Assembly (NCBI GenBank): GCA_026898455.1
Contig: JAPKLW010000119.1
Coordinates: forward strand, 864,129-928,128
Length of the DNA: 64,000 bases
Direction: 5' to 3'
DNA from: Plectranthus barbatus
Taxonomy: Eukaryota; Streptophyta; Magnoliopsida; Lamiales; Lamiaceae
Below, in pieces: positions 44,103-54,803 of this stretch (position 1 is its first letter; every line of letters starts with the position of its first letter). The notes beneath the pieces are model-generated. The model saw nothing but the letters and a program-made list of their open reading frames with translations, was not told the DNA's origin and did no database searches. A program made the translations under genes and the position numbers.

Positions 44103-44756
44103 AGTCGGGCCTCATGGAGTTAGAAGAAGTTGTGGATGAATTAGTTCAAACTCTCTTTCTTTCTGGATTTCTGGTTTTCTAGGATTTCTTGGATTTCTGG
44201 TTATTTTCAGAAACAAAGGAGAATAACGTATCCCAGCTTATGTCTTTAAGGTGCTGAATCTCGTTGCTGAGGGACAGTTGCTAAGCAAATAGCAAATGAA
44301 TGCTGAGTCCAAGCTCTCAGCATTTCATAAAAAATGCTAAGCTATAATATGCAATAAGTGGTACAGACGGTTGCTAGGAAATGATTGTTGAGTCCATGTT
44401 GTAAGCAATCAATATATGGATGCTAGAATTTGAATGCTAAGTCCAACATCTCAGCAATTTATGTGCTTGTTAAGGATCCCAATGCTTGTTGATTGTTGAG
44501 TCCAAGCTCTCAGCAATCTACGACTCTCTCTCAGAAAGTTAAAGCACGAATATTTTTAATTTCAAATCCACTAAGTGTGTATGACACGACACGTTTAATG
44601 CATGCAACAGGCGGTGACGAACCAAGAGACAACACGTCAGAAGCACTCAAGTTCATAGGGGCGTGGGATGCCATACAAAGCATCTCGGATTTCCTGAACC
44701 GTCGATTGGATTTAAAGCGTTGATTTCCCCAACCATCGGATCAATTACTCAGAAGG
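44103..44756 (+). repeat. Hairpin zone, class I, element E (between pol and aORF)
   Basis: Units at 44299-44324 (perfect 9-bp stem AATGCTGAG/CTCAGCATT, loop TCCAAGCT), 44435-44456 (TGCTAAG/CTCAGCA) and 44491-44518 (GATTGTTGAG/CTCAGCAATC with one U-G pair, loop TCCAAGCT), plus degenerate copies near 44384. This is the reverse complement of the arrays in element A, as expected for opposite orientation. The bases outside the core differ between units yet still pair. The rest of the stretch is non-coding, with GGATTTCTGG repeats at 44160-44210. Confidence 0.84.
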
Positions 44757-44869
44757 TATATAAACCGCACTTCGTTAATTTCTAAACCTTCTGAACTTTG
44801 AATCCCTAGATTTCTAAGCATTCAAGCATCCATTTTCTCAAATTCTCTCAAATTCTCAAATTCTAAACG
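44757..44869 (+). promoter_or_regulatory. TATA box and leader of the aORF, element E
   Basis: TATATAAAC (44757-44765) lies 105 bp before the ATG at 44870, with a CT- and A-rich leader (ATTTTCTCAAATTCTCTCAAATTC type) in between. It looks like an ordinary plant core promoter. Its place downstream of pol suggests a separate subgenomic transcript for the aORF. Confidence 0.55.
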
Positions 44870-46098
44870 ATGTCTACCAATCCTGAATCCCTCGCTCGCT
44901 CCCAAATGTCCGATTCACCTTTCGAGAGTCCTCTAAGGATGGACCAAACTCCTATTACGACCATGCCACTCCACCAAAGGCATGCACCCGAATTTACTCG
45001 GATTGTCAAAAAGGAAGATGTCGAAGACGAGATTCCATATGCTCGTCTGGTAACCTTAGCGAAGAAGAGGGAGCAGTCTGGTCTCTCAAATGCTCATAAG
45101 AGAACCGGGCAGGTAATGAAGGACCGAATCCTTTATACGCCTCTAGCTGCTCTGAATTTTCCGAATTGGGTAATGGACACTTTGGCAAAGGAATAGGTGG
45201 TCCAATACCTGTCTGCTGAACCTCTGAGGTTTCGACCTAACATAGTTTCTGAATTCTATGCACGGGCGGTTATAGCAGATAATTCCAAGTCTTTTACGAC
45301 TTCTGTTTTTGGAACACTCATCACGATGAGTGCTGAGATACTCAAGAAGAAGTTTGGGCTTCGCAACTCCGACCAACAAATTGCAAGTTACAAAGTCACC
45401 AAGACGGAGGAAATGGAGGCTAGGTGGAACCTAAAGAAGAAGCCTGACTTGGGAAAAGACCTTCAAGGGAAGGAGATTACTTGGAAGGTGGCAACACCGA
45501 CCAATAAGCTCCAGGAGGATTTCAGACTCCTTGCTAATCTTGTAATCAAGTTGTTCCAATGCGATGCTGGGTCGTACTTGGAACTTTCTGCCAAGAAGTA
45601 CGCCATGATGATGGCATTGGTTGATGGAATTCTAGGAAACTGGGCTGAATTCTTCTTCGAGCGATGTTTGGACCATGCGAAGAAGAACTTGAAAATTAAG
45701 ACGGAGGAGACCTTCACGTCCAACGTAAACTTTGGGTTGAAGGTTAACAAGTTCATTGAGATGTACTTCCACAAGTCCAAACTTGACAGGGGTGAGACAC
45801 TATCCCCTACTGATTTTATTCCTCAAACCAAGAAGAAGCCAGCTCCTGCAGACACTTCTTGCCCTCGAGTTCTCAAGGGGAAATCAAATTTCAACCCTAA
45901 AGAACCCACATCTGAGGAGGACGAGGATCCAGCCAAATTAGCAACTCAACAGCTGGAGCATGCAATCCCTCTAACTCCTGAAGAGATTGTCGCTTCCAGG
46001 AAGGCCGTTGATACAGAGAGGTGCTTCCAAGACCTCGCAGATATTGAGAAGCTAGGAAGCTTCCTGCTCAAAGGTTGGGTCCAATTCCTGCTGAGGTA
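44870..46098 (+). pseudogene. aORF of element E, N-terminal part
   Basis: Start ATG 44870 (MSTNPESLARSQMSD). The first frame ends at a TAG (45194); the same frame goes on at 45197 for 300 codons. Conserved blocks shared with element A: IPYARLVTLAKKRE (A: IPYYRLIAISHGKW), RPNIVSEFYARAVI (A: CPHVVAEFFALAIV), YLELSAKKYAMMMA, KGKSNFNPKE and LTPEEI. A frameshift near 46045 precedes the solo LTR. The FYA block followed by a helical domain may belong to the plant 'putative transposon protein' family; this is tentative. No signal peptide or membrane helix. Confidence 0.7.
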
Positions 46099-47498
46099 TG
46101 ATAACTGCAGTTTAGCGGTTAGCCAAATAAATTTTTACACCCGTAGGTGGTCGATCCCACAGGGACTGTGCAACGATAAATCCAAAGTACTAGCTATAAT
46201 TAATAAATCATAGATGTTTGAGGAAATGGAAAAAGGAGTTTTGTTTTGGAATTTAAAGATAACAAATGCAGAAAATAAAGGGTTTTAAAAGCAATTAAAG
46301 AAAGCACAGATCCTAGGGCAGATAATCAAATCATCAACATGCAATATCAATCAACTCAGCAATGGGGAAAACATAGATTTTTGATGATTAAATTCGTTGG
46401 CCAGACAATTAAATCCTAGATTATTAATTAGTGACTATCTCCTCTCGGTCTCAAGAACACCAAATTAATCAATCTCAATAATTATCTAATTAATTCCTAT
46501 GCAAGTCTCTTCCTTTTGAGACAAAAAAACAAACACAATTAATTCTCTCTTCCTGTTAATAATTTTCATCTCTCGATCCATCAATTATTAACTATAAACC
46601 TAGATCTCAATTCACCTCTTGGTCCTTCTTTTAATCTAGATTATAAAATTAAATCAGAGAATTAATCCATGCTATATGAGTTGATATCAATTAGACATGC
46701 ATCAGAAAAGAAATCATAACCCTAAAACCTGTTTAGGGTTCTAGCCACAAATCATGACTAGAAAATAAAGAAACATATTATTAATGAACTTACAAATAAA
46801 ATAGGAACCTTCAATGTCTTGAAAAACTCCAATGTATTCAGCAAAAACAGAGAAAAGAAGATATAATTTCATGCCTAAGAGTTCATATTTATAGAGGGGG
46901 AAGAAGACCTAATTTGAGTATTGGGTAAAAATAGCAAAAACTGCCAAAACAGGCCAAAATAGCCTTTTCGGACCTCCGTGTCGATCGACAGGCAGGCTGT
47001 CGATCGACACAACCATCCAGTCGAAATCCGGGCTAAAATTTGTGTCGATTCTGCAACTTTGACCTCTCTTTCGATCGACAGAAAGAATTTCGATCCACAG
47101 GAATGTTTTGACCTTTGTTTCGGTCGACACAAATCCTGTCTCTCGACACAGAAACATCTGTCTGCACAGTCTCACGGTTTTGGCCATAACTTTTGCTTCC
47201 AAAATCCGATTGACCTGATTCCAGTTGCGTTGGAAAGCTAATTCAAAGATCATTCCATCCATGTGCTCCATTAGCTCAGATTCCATCTGTGGAAGAAGTC
47301 GTGACTGTTCCTTTGAACATCATCTGCTCTCGGTACGGGTTTCCAATGAATTTGGCCTAAAAACTGCAAAAATCACCCATCAAAGGCATAACACCCTCTA
47401 AAATAGACTCATGCACAGAAATAAGTAAGAATATAATGTAAAACACTTGAAATAATGGAGGAAAATATAGATAAGTGAGTATAAATATGAGCTTATCA
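46099..47498 (-). mobile_element. Solo gypsy LTR in the aORF of element E
   Basis: Exactly 1400 bp, minus orientation (TGATAAGCTCATATT... to ...TGCAGTTATCA), with perfect duplication AGGTA (46094-46098, 47499-47503). TATA box CTATAAATA at 46886-46894. It holds a perfect 12-bp hairpin GTGTCGATCGAC/GTCGATCGACAC with loop AGGCAGGCT (46978-47010). Related to the G1 LTRs. Confidence 0.93.
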
Positions 47499-47503
47499 AG
47501 GTA

Positions 47504-49287
47504 CCAAAGAGGAAGAGATCAGCTGATGATACACCTGAGAAGCCGCAGAAGAGAAGGAGACTTGTCAAAGCCTCTGCGAAAGTCCCATCTGCTGAGGAGC
47601 CAGAGCAAGTAACTCCACTCTCTGCTCAACCACTTTCTGAACAATTAAAAGTTATAAGGGAAAAGAATAGAAAGAGGAAGAGGAACAAGCAAGAGCAGGA
47701 GAGGAGGTCATTCCAGAAGGAGATGTAAAGGATCACTTTCGAGGCGAGGGATAGAGATTTCGAGCAGATCAAGGAAGCTGCTGACGAGCTTGCAGCTAAG
47801 AAAGCTGCTGAAGAGCTTGCGGCTAGGGAGGCTGCTAAGCGACAGAAAGGGAAAGGAAAGCAAACCACAGAAATTCCCACCCATATGCTAGATAAAGATG
47901 CTCTGTCTGATAAAGAGCTTAACAAATTGTTGGGATTAGGAGTGTTTGACGCTCCTGCGCGTCCTCAAAACCAGGGAGGCTTTTTCATTAGGGAGCCTAA
48001 TGCTGTGCAAGGTGGTAGCAGTAGTGCTCAGCCTGAAGGATGACAGGATGGCTCAGGTTCGAATGCTGAGCATGAGGCTAGCATTGTTGATGATGGGGCT
48101 GAAGTTCAACATGCTGAGGAGAGGCCCAGCACTGATATTCCTACCACTGTTGAGCCAGAGCAGATACCAGAGGAGGACGAAGACCAAAGCTTTATCACCA
48201 CATGTTATTCCGACTCCGATTCAGATGGAGAATCAGATGAAGTCTATGATGCCCGATTTCTACGCAAAATCCCCACAGCACAAATCAGATGTTTAGAATA
48301 CCTTTCAGTGGACTTCCTGGATGACGATTCAAATCTAGGAGAATTGCACAATGGTGTGCTCAAGTCACCTTCGACGACGAGGTAAACTCTGATCTCTTTG
48401 AATGGACTGTTGAAATTGAAAATTTTGTCACTGGTGAGGTCGAGAGGGATATATCTTCTACATTTGCTGCTGAGTTGGAGGAGGGGACAAAAGAAGGAAA
48501 GGTTCAGGGTAGTGAGCTGAGGAGGTGGAAGATGTTTGATTAAATCATGCATGAATTGTGCTTTGAAGTGCGAATGCTGTTAGTGGCCAGGAGAGGACTT
48601 AATTATTGGCGCAAGGAAGAGAAATGGGCTAATGACTGGATTGATCAGCCTCCTTGCACCAAGCAATTCACCGATAAACAAGTCTTGGCTCGACTGCAAG
48701 CGATTCGCGTTCATCGCATGTTTTTAGACTCTCAATCATTGACTAAATCCAACTTTACTCCAGATGGCCATTCAGATGCTCATATTCAGCTTTCTAAGCG
48801 CCAAGCCAGAGTTGCAACTGAATACAGACGGTGACAGGCCGCATATGAAGCTTAGAAGAAAGAAAGGCTGTTGGCTAGGTTGGCTGCTGATCGCGAATAG
48901 GAAGAACTAGAGATGAATAAATGTCGAAAGTTGGTCGTATGCCATAATACAGAAGAGAAAATGATTGTTCATTTTCTGGAGGATGATATCTCGGAAGTAA
49001 TAAGGGCTTCGTGCATTGCTGAAGTGGAAGAAGCACGAACAGCCGAACTCCTAAGGCTGTGGAAGAGGCCTGGAGAACAGAGGAGGCTAAGCGCATAGGA
49101 GAAGAGGCCAAGTACATAGAGGCATATGAAGAAGTTTATATGGCAATGGAAGAAGCTGCACAGCACGAGGCAGATACTCATGATTCTGTTGCGAGCAGAG
49201 AGTTGGTGCTAGCAGATTCCTCCTTACATGCCCTGCTGGTAAGCTCAAGTGACTTTCACTCTTACGTTGATGCTTCTGTGCAATTTG
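47504..49287 (+). pseudogene. aORF of element E, middle and C-terminal part
   Basis: Immediately after the solo LTR the protein shows basic clusters PKRKRS and KPQKRRR (nuclear-localisation-like, at the place where A has KRRRTKR). Coiled-coil stretches follow (NKQEQERRSFQKEM; EAADELAAKKAAEELAAREAAKRQ), then an acidic region (SDSDSDGESDE) and the block LLVARRGLNYWRKEEKWAND shared with A. Stops near 47726, 48041, 48382, 48541, 48832 and 48898 and frame changes divide it. Coding stops at 49287 where the LTR of C begins, so the true C terminus is missing. About 1,000 codons in total with the N-terminal part. Confidence 0.68.
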
Positions 49288-50740
49288 TGTAGGGATTTTC
49301 CGTGAAGTGAATCACCAAATCCAAATGAAAAGGACCAATCATGGATGTTGAATACGATAAATAATTCATCAAACCCTAGCATGCTCCTATGAATTTAATT
49401 CATGGATCAAGGGATTACCGTTATTCCGTAGAGTCTTATCCAATCTTTCGAGTTTGAATATCCAACTTTCAATTCAACCACACGATTCAATTAAATCTGC
49501 GGAAATAGAAATTAGCAAACTAATTTTTTGAATTAATTGAAATAAAGAAAAACAAAGAAAGTAGAAATCTTGTTCTCCAGATTAGATCTTCAGATCTGTA
49601 TCCCAATGCTGCTCAGATCTGCTACTGGTGAGGATTCCATAGATCTGTAAAGTGTAGACTGGAGTCAAAATCCTTCTCCTCCCCTTCTACACTGGCGCCG
49701 CCCAACTCTCTCTTTCCCTAGGTTTTTGACTAGATTTGAATTATGATCAAGGTGGCTAGGGTTTCTGAGAGAGAAATGTCTATTTATAGACCTAGGGTTT
49801 AACCCTAATGGGCTATTGGGCTCCTTTCAGCATATATAATTGGGCCAGACGTGGGACCTAATGCAAATAATAAAGTGGGCCTATGAATTAACTAATTCCC
49901 ATGTCCACAACCCAGGACACATTTAATTAATTAATATTAATTCTTTTTCACCACAGAATTAATACTGACCTACCCCTTTATTACCACGTTGTGAGAACGG
50001 GCTGCATTTATCTGAGAATCCTCATATTTAAGGTTACCGGACATTCATTAATTAATCGGAGCTTCTGACAAGCTCCATCTACAATTAATTAATATCTTAT
50101 TTTCCTGAGTAATATCACTCAAACCTTATCACTCGTGCCTGAACTTAATCAGCCCGCAGGACTTTGGCTCGATGAATATTATTGAGCTCCTCAGGGAATG
50201 TCCCCATCCTATTACTCGGATATGGTTACCTAATTTCGGTCATAGGCTATACTACACGAACTGCTGCTACCCAAAATGCGGATATACGAGCATGTTACTT
50301 AGGCTCTCCCACTTGACAAATCAAAGCAACAGTCAACCCGTGCATACCCCTGAACTTTCGTTAAGGTTTGGACTCAATCAAGAACGAGATCTTGTATTCG
50401 TTGATTTCAGACAGACAAATACATCTCAATGTGGTCTTATCAATACGCCACCCTTGCGTACCAGCTTATCATGTAACCAAGACAGATTACTTCTTCTGAC
50501 TATGCTGCAGCCATTCGGACAGACGTATCCTCAACGCTGTCTTGGTTGTGACAATATTTATGTCTCACTAGTTCAAGTGATCATACTGTCTTCTGCGATC
50601 TACAACACGCCGTATGATCATCCCTATCGGTGAGACACGAAGATACCATTGTTATGTGCATGTAAGTTTGTTTAACAGATAGAAAAAAAGTCAATCATAT
50701 ACTCATTGTAATAAATGCTTTCAGTATACAGAACCCAACA
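49288..50740 (-). repeat. Element C 3' LTR
   Basis: 1453 bp; minus strand TGTTGGGTTCTGTATACTGA... to ...AATCCCTACA. TATA box TCTATAAATA at 49780-49789. Same family as the solo LTR at 31634-33053. The purine tract AAGTGGGAGAT (minus) lies at 50741-50751. The open frame at 50172-50633 is antisense to the LTR and not a gene. Confidence 0.87.
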
Positions 50741-50866
50741 ATCTCCCACTTATACTCAAAGCATTACAATAGCTATTATAGAGTATACCGTGCGTCTATC
50801 TAGCCTGGCTATCACGTTAACACTGTCAGTGGTCGGCATCCACCTCAGACCTAGCTCACGAATATG

Positions 50867-52324
50867 TCATTTGTAAACCTTCTGCGGCAAGCACTTTGTA
50901 AATGGATCAACTAGGTTGTCTCTAGTGTCAATCTTCTTGATCAGCACATTGTCCCTTGATACGATCTCTCGTATGATATGGTACTTCCTCTCTATGTGTT
51001 TGCTTGCCCTGTGAGTCCGTGGTCGTTTTGAGTTTGCCACGACACCAGAGTTATCACAATAAATTGTGATGCTCTTTGGCAAGCTCGGATTCACATCCAA
51101 CTCTAAAAGGTAGTTCCAAAGCCATACCCCTTCTTTCAAAGCTTCGGAGGCGGCGACATATTCCGCCTCCATGGTGGAGTTAACAATGTATTTTTGCTTT
51201 ACGCTCCTCCAAGATAAAGCCCCACCTCCCAAGGTAAACACATATCTTGAGGTCGATTTCTTCTCATCCTGGTCCCCTTAGAAATCCGATTCTGTATAAC
51301 CCACAGGGCACAAATCCTCACCTTGATAAACCAGGCAATAATTCCTAGTTCTCTTCAAGTACTTGAGGATGTGCTTTATCGCAGTCCAATGCGCCTGTCT
51401 AGGGTTAGACTAATATCTCGCTACCATGCCAACGGCATAACAGATATCTGGTCGGGTACACAGCATCGCATACATGAGACTACCCACCGCAGAGGCGTAT
51501 GGAACAAGACTCATCTCATCTTTCTCCCGCTGTGTCTCAGGATACTGCCCATTAGAAAGATGAACGTCATGTCTGAAAGGTAGCAAGCCTTTCTTGGCGA
51601 GTTGCATGCTGAACCGGGCTATCACAGTATCCACATAGGATGCCTAAGATAAGCTTAACATCCTTCTCTTACGATCCCGTATGACTTTAATCCCAATGAT
51701 GTACCCAACTTCTCCCAAATCCTTCATTTGGAACTGTTCGGATAACCAACTCTTGATTTTCAACATCACTCCCTCGTTGTTTCCAAATAGGAGTATGTCG
51801 TCCACATATAGTGCAAGGAAAACCACGCTCCCACTAACACAAAGTCGGTATACACAACTTTCGTTCTCCAATTGTGAATCGTTAAAACGTAAGTTCCACA
51901 ACCTCGAAGCTTGCTTAATTCCGTACAAGGACTTCTTAAGCTTCCAGACAAGATGTTCTTCGCCCTTGCGTATAGAACCCTCGGGTTGCCGCATATAGAT
52001 GTCCCTACCATCTTCAAGGTAACCATTTAGAAAAGCAGTTTTGACATCCATCTGCTAAATCTTGACGTCCATATGCGCAGCTATGGCAAGGAGTATACGG
52101 ATGGATTTGAGCATGACTACGGGTGAAAAGGTTTCGTCATAGTCCATGCCCTTCTTTTGACTATAACCCTTTGCCACCAGCCTGGTTTTAAAAGCCGTAA
52201 TTTCACCATCTGCTCCTTTCTTTCTCTTGTGTACCCACTTGCACCCTATGGCTCGAAAGCTATCCGGCAGCTCAACTTTCTGGTATACATCCATAGCAGT
52301 TATGGATTCAATCTCTGAATCCAT
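50867..52324 (-). pseudogene. Element C RT and RNase H
   Basis: RT: MDVYQKVELPDSFRAIGCKWVHKRKK, LVAKGYSQKKGMDYDETFSPV, MDVKTAFLNGYLED and the catalytic ALYVDDILLFGN with the two Asp intact. RNase H at 51241-50867 has STMEAEYVAASEA and IYCDNSGVVANSK, plus HIERKYHIIREIV. Stops near 52053, 51640, 51408 and 51243 break the frame. The domain order and the short ALYVDD variant differ from the IYVDDIIFG group. Confidence 0.84.
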
Positions 52325-52333
52325 GGCGACACG

Positions 52334-53770
52334 CTATTTTTCAACATCCTTGTCTTGCACTGCCTCTTCGTAGGTCAGTGGGTCAGAGTCCTCATGTCCG
52401 TCTTTCGGGCTCAAGTCCGAAGGCTCACCCACGAGCATATACCTTTTTGGTTGGAAAATAACTCTCCCACTACGACGAGGCATCGGTGCTGTGTCAGCAG
52501 TAGGTGCAGTAACTTGTGGTTCTGCACCTTGCACTGAAGAACGTGCCTGTGGTGCTGAACCTCTCACAGGTGCACCCACATTCGCACGTTCCCCTTCCTT
52601 TGGATTCACATTCTCGTTTTCAATTTCTTGTAGAACGATATCACTCCTTGACTTGTGGTTTCTCACATACTCGTCCTCCAAGAATCTAACATTGGTGCTA
52701 ATAACGATTCTCAGACTCTCAGGACAGTAAAAGTAACCATCTTTCGTTTGCCTGGGATACCCTATAAACAACATTACTTTGGACCTGCTTTCTAACTTAT
52801 CAGGTTCCTTTGTCAGCACGTGTGCCAGACAACCCCATACTCTGAACTTGCACAAACTAGGTTTGCGACCAAGGAAGAGCTCAACAGGTGTCTTAGGAAC
52901 CGATTTAGAAGGCACCACATTCAATACGTAAGCCGTTGTTTCCAATGCGTATCCCCAAAACGAAATGGGTAAGTTTGCATAGCTCATCATTGATCTTACC
53001 ATCTCTAAATGAGTTCTATTTCTTCTTTCAGCTACACCGTTTTGCTGGGGAGTACCCGGTGCAGTCCACTGGAATGTAATTTCGTGATCTGACAAATACT
53101 GCAGGAACTCATCACCAAGGTATTCGCCACAGCGGTCAGATCACAGTGACTTGATAGTTTTCCCGACCTTCTTTTCTACCTCAGCCTTGAACTCTTTGAA
53201 TTTCTCAAAACATTCAGACTTGTAGCGAAGCAGGTAATCATATTCGTACTTTGAGTAGTCATCAATGAAAGTGACGAAGTACTCATAACCTCCACGAGCC
53301 TGTGTAGACATGGGCCCACATAAGTTAGAATGGATCAATTCGAACACTTCCTCTGCTCGAGACTGCTTAGCCTTGAAAGGCCTAGAAGACATCTTGCCCT
53401 CAATGCAGGATTCGCAGACTTGATAAGGTATAGGCCGGACTAAGTCCAATGTACCGTCATCTACAAGTTGCTGAATCCACTTCAAGCTGATGTGATCGAG
53501 TCTCAAGTGCCAGAGATATGTAAGATCCTCATCAGAAGAAGTAAGTTTTATCTTTCTAGGATTATCAATTTCGGATGAGTTACATGCAATACTTGCGGAA
53601 GACTTATCATTACAGTTAATAACATAGAGAGAGTTATTGGGCATCCCACGATAGATAACACCGTAATTACTAATGATAGAAACACCACTATAAAAAATAA
53701 CTATATCCATCAACATAAAGTTTGGAAACTGAAATAAGGTTCCGCCGAAAATCCGACACATATAAAACAT
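52334..53770 (-). pseudogene. Element C integrase
   Basis: Zinc finger LWHLRLDHIS...CESCIEGK (near 53490-53390). The first catalytic site reads LIHSNLCGPM: Asn (codon AAC, near 53325) where Asp is expected, which should abolish integration. The second Asp (SDRCGEYL, after a TGA at 53143, probably a mutated CGA Arg codon) and the Glu (PQQNGVAERRN, near 53035) are kept. The tail has VWGCLAHVL and FIGYPRQTKDGYFY, then a proline/serine-rich linker with RRSGR before RT. Confidence 0.84.
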
Positions 53771-54803
53771 CTCTCAAAATCAAAACAGAATCATCAAAGT
53801 ACAAGGTGAAATCTCCATTGGCAGTTGCACTCACTTGTGCTGCGTTCCCCACTGAGATGGTAACCTCGTCATTCTTCAGCACCTTCCTCAGTGTTAACCC
53901 CTGCAAAATGTAACAAACATGATCAGTACTTCCAGTATCCACTACCCACGAATGAGTAGAAACTGATGCTAAACATGTTTCCGTTACAAATGCAAATGAC
54001 GTACCTTGTCCCTTAGCATTCGGACAAGTCACCTTTCCGCACCCAGCACACTTGTCTTTCCTTGCAGTGACCTTGACTCTCTTCATCTTCCTTGACTTGC
54101 TTCCACTGCCTGCTAACCTGAACTTGCTTTCAGCACCATCATCTCCAACCTTAGAGGTTGTCGAACTAGTACTAGAAACAGTCAGAACAGGTTTCCGTGC
54201 TCGCATGAAAGATTGCTCCACTACAAGGTCCTCAAGTAGCTCATGCAGAGCATAATCTCCCCTTGCAGCAGCAACTACCTTAAAGTCATAATAAGATTCC
54301 GGAAGAGAATTAATGATGATATCAACCTCGCCTTGCACGCTGATATTACCTACCCGCACAGTGAAATGTCTCATGAGCTCAATCATAGACATCATGTGCG
54401 CTGTCACCGAACTATCCTCAACCATTTTCTTGCACACAAGATCGTGCACAAGTCTATAGTTAATAGTCCGCTCCACACTGCCATAAGTTGTCAAAAGTTC
54501 TTTCCAGAGCTCTCCAGCCCTTTCAAGGTTCTCATACTTGTGCTTTAATTCTCTAGATAGGGCACCTGTGATAAGCCAAAAGGAGAAATCATCAGCATCC
54601 TCCCATCTTTCATAAAACTCAAGCTCAAGTTCACAAACCTCATCATAGCCAGGCACAAGTGGATCCATGAAAAGAACATGTGCTTGATTTTTTAGATAAA
54701 GGATGTGTTTGATGCAAAAACTCCATTCAGGGAAGTTCGGACCAGTTAAAGGATTGTGACCAAGAATATGATCAACAATAGACGTAGACATATCTGAAAC
54801 CAA
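53688..54803 (-). CDS. Element C Gag-protease (open fragment)
   Basis: A 371-codon open frame; the likely start is MSTSIVDHILGHNPL (near 54791). Gag helices of the copia type (FSFWLITGALSRELKHKYENL, GELWKELLTTYGS, MSMIELMRHFTV). A basic stretch SGSKSRKMKRVKVTARK and a C-x2-C (CAGCGKVTC) stand in for the zinc knuckle; no full CCHC is visible. Protease: WVVDTGSTDHVC with the DTG triplet (near 53940) and LILRDVLYVSDFRRNLISVSKL. The frame is lost at 53688, where integrase continues in an overlapping frame, so a frameshift separates them. Confidence 0.82.
   Translation of the reverse strand: MVSDMSTSIVDHILGHNPLTGPNFPEWSFCIKHILYLKNQAHVLFMDPLVPGYDEVCELELEFYERWEDADDFSFWLITGALSRELKHKYENLERAGELWKELLTTYGSVERTINYRLVHDLVCKKMVEDSSVTAHMMSMIELMRHFTVRVGNISVQGEVDIIINSLPESYYDFKVVAAARGDYALHELLEDLVVEQSFMRARKPVLTVSSTSSTTSKVGDDGAESKFRLAGSGSKSRKMKRVKVTARKDKCAGCGKVTCPNAKGQGTSFAFVTETCLASVSTHSWVVDTGSTDHVCYILQGLTLRKVLKNDEVTISVGNAAQVSATANGDFTLYFDDSVLILRDVLYVSDFRRNLISVSKLYVDGYSYFL

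Larger units (their letters stand above)
40371..49287 (+). mobile_element. Copia element E (Sirevirus-like) with LTR-integrase fusion and aORF
   Basis: Plus strand: the first 950 bp of a 5' LTR of the F type (TGTTGGGAAATTATT), fused at 41321-41326 to the integrase core; primer site, gag and protease are deleted. Then RT, RNase H, class I hairpins, a TATA box and a long aORF, split by a solo gypsy LTR and finally cut by element C at 49287. Left flank TCTAT (40366-40370); no partner can be checked. It is the same family as F but older. Confidence 0.83.

Noticed and set aside
44870..49287. aORF as a viral-type envelope gene
   Set aside because: No signal peptide, transmembrane helix or cleavage-site pattern is visible; basic and coiled-coil stretches suggest an intracellular protein. 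Only the position is envelope-like.
50172..50633. 153-codon plus-strand frame
   Set aside because: Antisense to the LTR of element C; LTRs of this type are non-coding and the related solo LTR has no matching frame.
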